Positions 10,126 to 22,500 of a stretch of 64,000 nt of DNA are shown here, one piece after another. The stretch is taken from positions 248,001 to 312,000 of the forward strand of contig CAJQUW010013658.1 of NCBI GenBank assembly GCA_907163375.1, in the 5' to 3' direction. A program made the position numbers and the translations under genes. Source of the stretch: Prostheceraeus crozeri. Taxonomy: Eukaryota > Platyhelminthes > Polycladida > Euryleptidae. Below the pieces are notes generated by a model. That model saw only the letters and a list, made by a program, of their open reading frames with translations, had not been told where the DNA came from and did not search any database. Within the stretch, counting starts at the first letter, position 1, and every line of letters begins with the position of its first letter.

Positions 10126-11589
10126 ACTAGTGTCACTGAAAGGGGTGATAGATGCACACAGTCAAAATATGCAACACTATTGACTTTCACAAACCTCATA
10201 CAGTTTCGATAGGGGCGGAATTCGCACAAATTGAAGGCTCGAAAGCAATTGCTGCTGTCTACTGAGAGATGTTGGTTGTTGTTAATTGGTGGAGAGAAGT
10301 TGTTTGAGCACAATTGCGCATGCTCGATTCTGTGTTGCTATGTCTGACAGAGATACAGCTACTGAAGAAGTCAGGTATTCAGAGGTTTTATTCATCTTGA
10401 AAATTTTCTTGCAATGCCAGCCGACCTTCGCTTTGCTTGTTTCGTTTGATTTTGTTGATCTTCCGTAGAAAATATCCTCTGGTAGAGATTAGAATGGTAA
10501 ATCTCGGGTAAAGATTGATCAGAGCCTAAATATTTTCGAAATATGTAATTAATCAAAGGATCTTGATAATATACCCACTTGTATACATGCTTCATATCTA
10601 GAGTATTTAACCGTTCAATCCACTTTCTCATCACGCATGTTCCATGCATCTCATTGCTCATTCAATGCATGATAATCTGAAATACGCTAATTCATGCGAC
10701 GGTCATTGATCTAGACTTATCCCTTTCACACAGACTTATTACGGCAGAGCTCTGTGAGGAGATATTTTTTGGCACTTCGTATCAATAAAAAGTTTCGTTT
10801 TGATATTTGATTTGGCATCAATAAAAATAGGAATATTTACATGATGTCGTTAGTGATTGTTATCACAACGTACTCGTACATGTAGCGCCACTCAAATATA
10901 TCAGTTCATCTATATGTACTTTGTAATATAATTCTTGAATTATAATCTTGCCCTCGTGCAATTTTTTACTCACGCGTTACGCATGCTTATTCCATTTGTT
11001 TTTCAATGAATGTCACTCTTACATCAAATATGCAACTTTCTACTTAAATCTAACATTAGCGGAAGTTAATGAAATTTGAATCGAAATCCATCTGAAGCAA
11101 CAAAATATTAGTTTGACGATTTTTCTGTAATAGCTTTCACACATGTAGTATCTATCATAATAAATGCATGAATAAATGATTTAGGTCTACTGCAATCTTA
11201 TTTTTTAACTTCAGTTGATTAAGGAATGTAAAATTTGAAATTCAGTCTGCAGGGCCCTCAACTTAACTAATTATCTCTCTACGAGTTAAATAGGTAGCAC
11301 AAAAAAAGGATTGTCAAGAATTATAACACGAAACAGAATCGTTTAATTTTTTAGAACCTTAGGCATTTGTGGTACATGAACTTTGATTATAAGATAATTT
11401 TGATGAGGTCGCATGTCTATTTATCATGTAACAAGTAATCTGATACACTTGAATCTTCATAACAAATCTTAAAACAATTTTGATACTGTGAGGCCTCTAC
11501 CTAGATAGACCTAGAATCCTGAATGAAAATGAAACTAAAGATGATACCAGAAAAGGAAATTGCACTTACATCATACACCCTTGCAGCAT
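10126..11589. other. non-coding stretch right of the virus fossil
   Basis: Composition returns to host level here. I see no gene, repeat family or RNA. Short open frames on both strands around 10.06-10.66 kb have no recognisable content. Confidence 0.5.
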
Positions 11590-11812
11590 ATGGGTCAGGT
11601 GGGTCGTGGGTCAGGATACCCTGTGGGTCAGGTGGGTTGTGGGTCAGGATACCCTGTGGGTCAGGTGGGTTGTGGGTCAGGATACCCTGTGGGTCAGGTG
11701 GGTTGTGGGTCAGGATACCCTGTGGGTCAGGTGGGTCAGTGGGTCAAAGATGTGGTGGGTCAGGTGGGTCGTGGGTCAGGTGGGTCATGGGTCAAGTTTC
11801 GTTGACCCACTT
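11590..11812. repeat. G-rich minisatellite, 33-bp period
   Basis: The plus strand carries runs of TGGGTCAGG and TGGGTTGTGGGTCAGG, arranged as about four exact-length units of 33 bp (unit starts such as 11616 and 11649), then degenerate shorter units. Because 33 is divisible by 3, all three plus frames stay open; these frames are artefacts of the repeat. Many closely spaced GGG runs give G-quadruplex potential. Confidence 0.9.
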
Positions 11813-11825
11813 CCAACTCTGTACT

Positions 11826-11856
11826 GAGTTGCTACTCTACCTAATATACTTACTCT
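11826..11856. repeat. solo terminal repeat of the 834-bp Mutator-like family
   Basis: The segment around CTACTCTACCTAATATACTT matches the right terminal inverted repeat of the family at 26740-27573 and 57520-58357. No matching partner end is nearby; the adjoining interior is replaced by the minisatellite. Confidence 0.6.
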
Positions 11857-13268
11857 ATCGATGCGATCATCCGATTACTTACCACCAATAAAGAGACATT
11901 CAAGAGAGAATTCCCTCCTTGTAAGAAAAATTCACTAAATCGAGATATTATTCTAGTTCGTGTCCATAAAAGCCCGAAGTTTGCTTGGGTGATTGCATTA
12001 CCATGTTCAGCCATCCCTGTGATAAAGGTCGTCACTAGGATGTGTGAATTTTAGGATAATTGCATTTGTTTTTTGAGCGCTTGTGTTGTGAGGAGTTGTA
12101 AGTAATATCAATGTTTTGATCTTTATGTTTTGCGTTATTTAATGTCATTGCTGCTTATTGTCTTTTCCAGGCTCTTAAGGGAATTCTGCAGATGAACACC
12201 AGATCGAAAGGGTTCTAAACAGTTACTTATGTCGAAAAATTGACAATTTATTATATATCCTCGATGAAAACTGCATGCATGCATTAGCTGCGTATAAAAG
12301 CTGTAAAATAAAAGCATTTCAGCTTCACAGAAATATCATTTTATTTACATATCTTACGTCCTTTGAAAAATGCCAGATTTTTTAGTTGCTGCTTGAATTT
12401 GCTTGCCTGAATTTCATTTTGAATGTGTATGAATGATTCAGTTACTTTTTGCATGGCCACTTTCCATGCTAATCAATTGATTACAATTATTCTAAAGCAC
12501 TAATCAATTAATTGTGGATTCTTGATAGAATTAATTGTAATTCATCTAGCATTAATTGTAATTATTCTTTTGACAGTCCCTGCCATTACTCTATGGTCCC
12601 TGCTTTAGGTGACCTTTGATGATAGAAGTCTCATAGAAGGTTTAAAGATTAAACTGAATGATAAATCAGGGTTTTTCGTTGACAACAATTAATTGACAAT
12701 GATTTACAATTTGTTTTTTCCAATGCGTAGATAATGTTGTAATCAACTTTAGTCATCCAGTCAATTACTTGGCATTCCTTTCATTCATTTATCATCTAAT
12801 CTTAACTAAATCGTTAACCTTTCTTTATGCCTCTCATTGTCAATGATGGCTGCAATGTCAACCTGCAACCGAGAATCGCCGTGATTCTGTTATGTAGTTC
12901 TGTCACTGTCACGGCTGGCATAGTATTTATAATCTTGAAGATCTTTCCAATGAAGACGTCGCTAGGCAACACAATAGTTACGTCACGCAGAACAGCTGAA
13001 TCAATGAGATTCCCTGATGGCGTATATTTGCAATTGATTGGCGTAACAATTTCTATTCCTGTTCACATCTGATCGACTTATGCAAACCAGTCAATTTTTA
13101 AAGTATATGTAAATATCTCAACAGTGCAAGAATTTCAATTGAAGAAAATGGATGCTTGCTGACAATTTGAAGCGATCTTCACATTATCGGCTTCACTGAT
13201 AGGTTGCTGTGTGATTCACGTGTTGAAAAGATCTTCTCACTCTCTGTCTGCGTCTGTGTGACTTTAAA
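11857..13268. other. upstream region of the SLC17-like gene
   Basis: No gene recognised. The segment 12456-12570 is dense in TAAT/ATTA words, including AATTAATTG several times; a similar cluster is at 39180-39290. A stop (13224-13226) in frame with the SLC17 start lies 45 bases upstream. Promoter elements cannot be placed by eye. Confidence 0.4.
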
Positions 13269-13598
13269 ATGACTCAAGACTCAGAGAAAGAGGACCGACA
13301 GTCCTTGCAATCATCACATTCAAACCATTCCTTGAAGATATCGACATTGGAAGTTGGAAATGACAAAGTTCCAACTTATCCTCTTCTGTGCTCTGTTCGC
13401 TTCGGATTGTCGATCGGAACTTTCTTCGGATGTATACTTTTATATAGTATGCGGCTGAATCTCGCCGTCGCCATCTTGTGCATGGTGAATCACACCGCCT
13501 TACATGCCACCTACGGTAACGACTCATTGGATAATGTCACAGATTCAGACAGCGGAACAGAGTGCCGTGGAGATCCGTCAGCATTCGAAAACAATCGG
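13269..13598 (+). CDS. SLC17-like exon 1 (residues 1-110)
   Basis: Holds the start, the cytosolic N-terminus, TM1 and the glycosylated loop (NHT, NDS, NVT). The ATG is the first after an in-frame stop at 13224. The donor GTAAGT begins at 13599 and the exon ends in phase 0. Any 5' untranslated exon is not identifiable. Confidence 0.9.
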
Positions 13599-16500
13599 GT
13601 AAGTGTCCATTTATTTATTGAACGAAATTATTAAAGTGACATTTATGTCTGAAGACTTCAAGGGCACAATTACCATCAGCGTGTGTAACGATGTGTAATA
13701 AAGAGTAAGCACGCATAAGCAGGTGAACAGAGATAGAGAGAGAGAGAGTCGCCGATGAGAGTAAGCATCGAACAGGAGTTATTGGGTGTTGCTAAATCGA
13801 CTGCGGTTCGGATATGGGCAGTTCGCAGCCCTCGTGCATCGGATTGGATTGTCTGCCCACGACACTTGTAGGTGCGGCGCTCCTCAGACCTGCGATCACG
13901 TGGTCCAGTGATAGAGGTAGAATATCTTCCCTGTTATATCTATAGCGCTGACTGTGGCTCGACCTCTATGGGTCCAGTTCCCTGTCATCGGTGTGCGTGG
14001 TGACCTTGCAACCGTCGACACTGACTTTCGTCGCTGACTGACTTCTGCCTCTGACTTAATCATCTGTGACCCCTCCCCTGTCTTGGTCTTGTGTATTTCA
14101 TACGAATATACGTGTATGTAGGAGTTGCCTCTCCAAGTTTCTCTAGAAGATGACAAGTGATGATGCCGATTTCAGTTCTGTTGAGAAACTGTTCCAGACA
14201 CGAGCCGCCGCTATTGGGACGGCTCGAGATCCAACGTTCTTCGGACGCGATGTCGGGACAATAAGGGTGTTGTTGGAAGCGGATCAGAGATTTTTGCGTG
14301 AGGGAACGGAGGTTCCCGGCTTCAGAAGGGTGGACAGCCATGCAGGGGCTTCTCCCCGCACACATTTGAATGTGAGAACACCCAGCCGATAAGTGATCCG
14401 TTGTCGCATAGGTAGCCAGTGGGAGGTCGCATGCGAACTCAGGAGGGGGGGGTCACCTGGTAGCGAGAGCAGGCTCTGAATATAATCCGAGCGCCTGCAT
14501 TGATTACTGCTTGAAGCTTGTTCAAGATAAAGTCAGGGAGACTGTAGAGGAGGCTGGAGCAGTAGCCTAGGCGGGAATGGACGAGAGAAGCTAGAAGAGT
14601 GGACATCACGGACTCGATTCCTTCAGGAAACGACGGATGGAGCGAAGTTGGCGAAAGGGCAACAAAGCACTCTGAGAAAGTGTTCATAATATGAGGCTGC
14701 ATAGCAAGGCAGGGGTCGAGGAGAATACCGGGGTTGCAGATTTTGCCGGACGGGGTAATGGGATCGTTGGTAGGTATAGACGTAGTTGTCACAGAGAGCT
14801 GGTGTGTAGAGCAGCAATCAGGAGTGTCCGGTGCAGGGCAGAGACAAAGTTGTCAAAGGAGAGTGTCCGTTGCAGGGAAGAAACTCAGTTGCTAGTGGGC
14901 AGGGCAGCAATCAGGAGTGTCCGTTGCATGACAGAGACAGAGTTGTCAACGGAGAGTGTCCGTTGCAGGGAAGAGACTCAGTTGCTAGTGGGCAGGGCAG
15001 CAATCAGGAGTGTCCGTTGCATGACAGAGACAGAGTTGTCGGAAGGAATGAGGAGAGGGCCCACTCGACACAGACAGATTTGTCAGCGAGGCGTACAGCA
15101 ATCGGGAGAGTGTCCTCTCGTGATGGGCCTTCCTGGATAACAATAGCAAGAAAATGTACAGAAAAATATGTCCAAGGTAACAAAAATAAGATGAAACATC
15201 GAAGGTGAGCTAGTTCAGTTCGGGGACTCGTTTCTGAGTCTACGATGCGGTAAATCGCTGACTTGGAAAGAGCCGCTGCAGTTTTTACCGCCGAATCTTC
15301 GACGCCGGGTGATCAGTTTCTTCCATCCGTATGAAATTAGTCTTCCAGGTTCCATTGCTTGAAATTGAAGGTTGGTGATGTAATCTTCTCGACATTTTCA
15401 AGGATTTGCTTTAGCCTTTATACGATAATTAAACTTCCCCTACACTTGAAAGTCGTTCTGGTTTATGGTCTTTTCAATTTTAGAATCATATTTATGCTAT
15501 ACTATTATTAGAACTATCACTGTTTTGTATATTATTCTAATTATTATTGATATCATTAAATTTTAAAAATATTATTTTCAATCAATATTTTGTATTTATA
15601 GTTATATTTTTGTCCATTTAGTATCAATTAAGCAGCCATACCGCTGAAATATGCAAGCTTTTTTCATGTTTCAAAGCTACTTTCATTCAGAGAACACTAA
15701 GAGGAGTGCATTTTTGTATGAATTTTCTGATCACTATCGACCTTGTTTTCGCATCACGCATGACACAAGTAATCACGACCAATTATGGTGCATATCATCA
15801 CATTGAGATCCTTTTATTTGCATCAGGCGAAAAGTATGAACATATACTTCCTTGCAAAGTTGACTGCTTAAAGCGTTAAATAGCTACAAATCATCAACAC
15901 ATAAATCAACAAAGTTTTGTTGTAGACAACCATGAAAATTCATAGTGTTGGGAAAGTTATAATTAAAATATATTATACTATATTGTATTATAATGTAAAA
16001 GTATAATCAATACAGTTACTTCCGCGGACGGTTGAGCACTAAATCAATGGATTGATAATTTGCGAAATAAGGATAGCGACAACGCGTAACGAAGTAAATA
16101 ACAAGCAAAGTAAACGATGCTGATTTGTGGTTTCAAATATTTACCGCAAGTTAAAAGTTAAAAGTTGCGCCCATCTAGTGGCATCATTTTGAATAAAAAT
16201 ATGAATGAGCGAATTGTTAAGCAAAGACACGGTGTGCCAAGAGAGGCGGTTTCATTTCAAAAATTTCCCACTATATTTCTCTACGGATTCTGATGTATCT
16301 TTGTATGTAGATTTCGAAAATCAAAGTTTAAAAATCATACCAAAACCCTTTTCGAGAAAATGACGAAAATTCAAAATGGCGGAAAGAGAAACCGAAACTG
16401 CATTCGGGGACTTCGTTGGTGTACATCATGTATTAATAACAAGTCTTGGAGATTTTGGCAGGATCATAAGAGGCATTGGAAAGGTCATGTTCTAAATCGT

Positions 16501-19500
16501 CCTATTTGTGTGAAAAGCAAAATGCATGAATCAGTGGTCTGCGTCAGATTGATTTGCAGAGAGAATAATAGCTTATTACATTACACACATGCACTATGAT
16601 CACAGGACATCAATGACGATCACACGCGTACACGCGCATAGTTATCGTAAGCAACTTATCCTCATACATGTGCAGCTTGTTTCAATTCAATCATGTCTAA
16701 TACGGTGATTGCATAGAAATTGACAACAATAAGACCTCTAGAATGGAAATTAAGCTTCATGCAATGCACAATAACGGCACATAAATCGCACGCATTTTCA
16801 CTTAGATGCACCTGCCAACGTCTGTATGATTGGGTTAGAATCAGTCACATGAGTAAATCGAAGCTTTTAATTGGTGGTTCATGCCCCAACTTAGTTCCCC
16901 CGGATGTGCCGCGACCTTGAGTCAATTTCCATTCTAGTCAACTTCAGATAAACAGTTTATTTCTATGGGTGATTGTCCTTCATCACACACACACATGCAT
17001 GCAAAGTTTGTCATAATGACGATCACATGCGCATGCGCGCATGATTGTTGATCGTGTAAACAGCATTTCTTTATTCAAGTGCCACTGATCTCGGTCCATT
17101 TGTGTCTGCGATTGTTTATCGGATTGACTTGACTTTGACAATGCCAAAAACAGCAAGAACTCATTCAGAATCGCTAAAAGCTATTTGTGTTATCTGCTTT
17201 GGTAAAAATGACCTTCGTAACATCTCCATTAACATGGAAGAACTTATCAAATCGCATATTTTTCCAGATTACAACACTGTTGATGGAACATTCCCGTGTG
17301 CTATATGTTCGTCGTGTCGAAAGAAAGTTTCGGCTGGTGAATTTGAAAACTTGCCTTTACATGATCGCAATAATATTCACTTTCCATTCCAAACTCGCAC
17401 TCTTCAAAATACAGCTTGTGAATGCACTATTTGTCAAATGGCAAGAAAAAAATCATATGAGTCTAAGTTACCATGTCGTAACTCATCACCAGGCAGACCG
17501 ATGTCTTCTCCAAGTACAGACCATGAAGATGAATCTCCTTCTACGATGAAAGTTTGCGCACGTTGTCTGTCTCAGATAGGCAGAGGGAAGTCTAATAATT
17601 GTTCAAAAAACAAGAGATTTTCAAATATTGCCGATCTTATTTCAATTCAATCTCCAGATGATCCTCAAAAATTTGCCGCATCTAAAATTAGTTCTAGACT
17701 TCATTTAAAATCCGGGAGTCTTGATCTTCAGACAGTGAAACATGGTTCTGTTTGTATCAGCATGAACTCTCCTAGATATCAGCTCACCACGGAAACTTTT
17801 TCTGATATACAGCGAGACCTGAATCTCAGTTGTCGACAAACGTCAAGCCTGTCAAAGACCATTCGGGAATCTACGAAAAGAAATTCAATAGAACCATACG
17901 TACGCGAAAATCTACGGCAAAAGGATCATATTTTCGACAAATACTTCCAAGCTGTCGACATAGATTTTGTTGATTCTCGGGGTGAAAGGATAAAACGACC
18001 AGTTGTTCACTGTAAAAGTGTGCAAGAATTTGTTGATGATGTGCTATTGAGGAATGAGATAGATTATGATCATACCATCAAAATTGTAATCGAAGGAGGT
18101 AAGGGATTTATGAAAATAAATCTGCAAATTATTCGAGCTGAAACAGTGGCATCATTTGCAACTACATCACATGCAAATAGAAGCTATGGCGTCAAACGTA
18201 TCATTATCATCGCCATTGCACCCGACACACCAGAAAATTATCCGAACCTGAAATATCTGTGGCACGCTGTCGGGCTAGACGCATTAACTTCAAAATTCAT
18301 AATTTCAGCCGAAATGAAGATCTGTAACCTGTTACTTGGTCTGATGAGTAGTGGCAGCTCACATCCATGTCCATGGTGTGACGTGCACAAGACCGATAAA
18401 AAGTAAAAAAATATAAAAATAAAAATAAAAATATAAAAAAACAGCGGAGTTAACCGCACATGGGACAGTCTATCAGGTTTATTTTGGAGCTACTATGATT
18501 CATCGGAGGCGAAATCAAAGGCAAAAACTATGGTAATGCAATACATCCCTCCATTATCCATGGAGATGGTAGTGAACTTGTTTTGAAAACAATACCACCT
18601 CCAGAGTTGCATGTCCTTATAGGATCAGTCTCTAAGTTGTTCAATGTTTTGGAGGAAACTTCACATAGAATTGCAACACAATGGTTAACTTCGTCGCGAG
18701 TGCACAAAGATCAATATCATGGCGGTACATTTACCGGTAATAGTGCTCGTCAACTTTTAAAGAGCGTCGACAAATTGCGAGCAATCGCAACGCTTGAGAC
18801 ATTGCCTATCGTTTCTGCATTCAGAAATCTAGAGCGAATCGTCACAAGCTGTTTTGGAAATTTTCTGGACCAAGACTTTTCTCAGCATATCGTGAATTTT
18901 CGCAATGATCTTGATGCATTGAACATTCGTGTTTCTCCAAAACTTTATTGCATTATTCATCATGTGCCAGAGTTTTGCAAGATGACGTCTGAAGGCATGG
19001 GGAAGTTCAGCGAGCAAACCAGTGAATCACTCCATGCAGACTTTGACTGTATCTGGAAGACGAGCAGAAGCAGAAAGAAAAGGACCTTGAATCGGAAAAG
19101 CGAAAGAAGGATGAGGAGGAGCTGGAAAAGATGTCAAAGGAGAATCTGCGAATGGAGAGGGACATATCACATCTCCAGGAAAGCGCCGATAAACTGGCTT
19201 TCAAGGCCGAGACAACGCAGAACTTCAAGTTTTTGTTAGAGTCCAACGCCCTAAGAAAGTTGATACAAGTAAAAAGAGAGCAGCTAAATCAAATTTGCAG
19301 AGATATGTCTGAAAAACAAAGGCCTATTTTGAGCTTGTAAATGGACGTGCTATCATATTTCAAAGATATTCCTTCGATAATCAAATGATAGATTTGTCGC
19401 CTAAATTTGCGTGGCCATCATCTTTTCATCTAAATATGGAAAACATGATGCGCATGTCCACCAGCGTTGCTCGTGCATTAGGAGCACATTCTTGAAAGTA

Positions 19501-22500
19501 GGTCTACATGTAGGTAAGAGCTCCGTCACATAACAAAAAAATAAATCACATCCTTTTAGTACTCACTACGCATGTGGTAGCTAAAGCTACATGTATGTAT
19601 ATAAGCAAACAAATGTATCATCTGTATGTCATGTCACCTGATCATGAATCACAAGCAAAAAGCTGCGCAATATGAAGTTTTTTCATTTTTGTACTTTATT
19701 TCTTAGAAGAAGTTCGTATTGTTTGTTTGTTTCCATGAACTGAGTTTTACTGACGCCTTACAGATTACAGTGCATGTACAATGCCTACATGTACAATTGT
19801 ACACATATTTTTCTGTTACGGTCAAATTCATATCGCCTGCTTCATAATCACTTTTGTGATTCCACTGATTTGTTTATTGATATTCTGATTAGGAATATGG
19901 AATAGCTTCTACGTAAATTTTTGTTTTAATTTCTGTTCTTCACAGCCATAGAAAATCAAGCTTGTGTGATTATAGTATTAGTTGTAATAATGATTGTATT
20001 TTGATCTGCTTTTTCTGTTGAAAGATGTTATTTTGGAGAAAGTGAAGATATATAACTGTGCTGTTTAAGACCAAAGACAGTCAATAATCAACTTTGGTTA
20101 CGACCGTGATTTCGATATTTGACTGTCTTCATTAAGTGTGTGGAGTTATCATGCATCTATTATTTCAGCAAGTGTATTTTATATTTAGCATTCGTGTTCT
20201 CGACTGAATCTGTAAAATGTCTCTTATACTGCAGTGTTTTTTTGATTTCATAACATTTTGATACAGACTACACTTCTGAAAAAACGATCTAGTTTTGTCT
20301 ATGGATGAATGGGGAGAGTAGAAAAAATAGCTTTCTGCCCTTATTTTTCTAGAGCATGTGGAACTACCCACTGCGACGGAGAATAAAGTTGCCTCAACAT
20401 CATGCTTTTCTCATCCTTGTATGCAACTTGTACGTATACACGCATGAAACATCGATTTGTAGATAGCCCTTAAATTTGCCTCATCAGCCCTTAAAACGCC
20501 CTTAAATTTGATTGCGGCTGAAGCGCGGGGACCCTGGGGGACTTGCAATCACGTGAGAGATGATGTAAACAGATGTGTCTTTTTCGTCAGTTGTCCATGC
20601 TTGTCCTTTCAGCTTCATTTGCCACTATTGATTAGGTCACATAAACCGAGAGATGTCATGTAGCAATAACGCCCGTTGAGATCTGATGAACTTAATAGCT
20701 TATAATCACAGAATTAGATCGTTTAAGCGTGTCACATCGATAGAAGTGCAAACTGATTCTAAACGACGGCACATGCAGGAACTTACTAAGTGGGCAAAAA
20801 GAATTTTTTAATACGAGAAATTTTAATACAAGATATTTTTAATACGTACCTTGCAAAGATAGGAAAAATAGTCGTCCGTCGCTTGCAGATTGCTGTGAAT
20901 TCATTCAAAATGCTCCGATCGCCACGATTCCTACGGATTCCAAAAATTCAGAACATTTCGGAAAAGTTTTCTCGATAATGTTGGGCCCTCCGATCATTAT
21001 TAAAAAAGTTAGTAGGCGCATGAAAAAATGTTCACGAACTTCTCTGTAGAACTTGTCATCGACTGTGTCTCTTTGCTGTGTGATCCGGTTGATAACAGTC
21101 ACTGAAACTTTGCACAATTTGTCGTGTTTAATGTTGAACTGGCTGCTCATTGTTCGATTGCTGTGGTATTATGTCAGCAGATTGTGCCATTTCATTAACG
21201 TTACAAGTTCCAATGTTTCCCTTCTAGTCAAACAGAAGAAGAGACGAACTGTCCAATTCTGTGCTTATAATAGTACATGTTTTGAATAAATTAGTCGTAT
21301 TTTGGTAAGGTAGTTGATGCGTGGTTAGTATCAGCTTCATTAGAAATAGTCTACAAGTTAATCTTAGAACAAGACACAAATGAAAACTCACATTTCATTG
21401 CAAAAATATTTTTCCATCATGACAATTCGAAACGGTCTGAGATGTCTGAGATCCATCATCTTCTCACTCACGATAACCATAGTTTGGACGTTAATTGTAT
21501 TTCATGAATGGACTATTTAAAAATTTACACGTTTAGGCCTATTTAAATTGTCAAATTGTTGATACGTGGGTTAAACTGCCTAAAAGCAGGTCAAAGACAC
21601 TTGGCTGACGCATGCTCCTTACTCACTTGACCAACGACTGAATTCCAATTTCCAACTCTGAATTCAATCAATTAAACGCATTTCGTGTAAGATTGACATC
21701 GAAATTAAGACCAGGATACATTATTACCTGATCAGAATAAGGTATCCGGCATAAAAGATTATTCAACAAAAGTGAAAGTCAAAAGTCGAAAATGTTTATT
21801 TCCAAGAACATCGGAAAAACAGGAGCATGTGTGCTCACATAATATCCACAAAAACATAGAAAACAGCAAACGGTCGGTGTTTTTTCAAAACATATTCTGA
21901 ACAGGAAGGAGAGGAGAATTGAGGAAAATAAATTTCCAGATTTCATATTTATTGACTAATGATTTCCTTAGTTATCGTTCGCAAGTCGTTTGCTTTTTTG
22001 AGAAACCTCGCTATGGATTTTACCCGTTTCGATAAAAAGATAAATATAAATATTGGATATATATATATGGATTTTACCAACAAGCAATAAAAAAATAAAT
22101 TCATAAAATAAAAATATAAATACATGAAGAAAAGATATAAATGATGATAATGATATAAATTCATGAAATTCAATATACCGGTACATGTAGCCTACATTTA
22201 CCTACGCAGTGCAAGTGAGGCGCAGGATATGTAGCATTATTATCAGAGTACATTCTGGGATGATTATGAATTATTGTAATTTATAGTTTATTGTAAAATC
22301 CAATTCAATTGTAATACATTTTTGAGAACTCTTGAGCAGGATTTTTGCAAACATGTACATGTAGCAGTGGCTATAAGTTCCTGCGTTTTACAGTCATGTT
22401 CTTATTATCAACATTATCACTTTGAGTTGCATATCCATTTGTCTTGGTCGCTAGACGATCATTTCATTTCATGAGAGTTGCAGCAATGTCGACGATAAAG

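Noticed and set aside
11523-11891. Plus-strand frames in all three phases (up to 122 codons) with Gly/Trp/Val-rich repeats
   Set aside because: They are translations of the 33-bp minisatellite; the unit is a multiple of three so no frame closes.
12456-12570. Cluster of AATTAATTG/ATTA words as a homeodomain-binding enhancer upstream of the SLC17 gene
   Set aside because: AT-rich background makes such words frequent, and a similar cluster inside intron 4 (39180-39290) suggests composition or a repeat.
13264-13527. Minus-strand frame overlapping SLC17 exon 1
   Set aside because: Antisense shadow of a well-supported exon.
14691-15208. 149- and 125-codon frames over the 93-bp array
   Set aside because: Same artefact: a tandem unit divisible by three. 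No recognisable protein.
19007-19246. Minus-strand Ser/Phe-rich frame over the coiled-coil region
   Set aside because: Antisense of a Lys/Glu-rich coiled coil, which always gives Ser/Phe/Leu-rich shadows.
17080-19600. RAG recombination-signal heptamers flanking the RAG1-like transposase
   Set aside because: I looked for CACAGTG-type or CACWATG-type termini and a RAG2-like neighbour and found none I could support.
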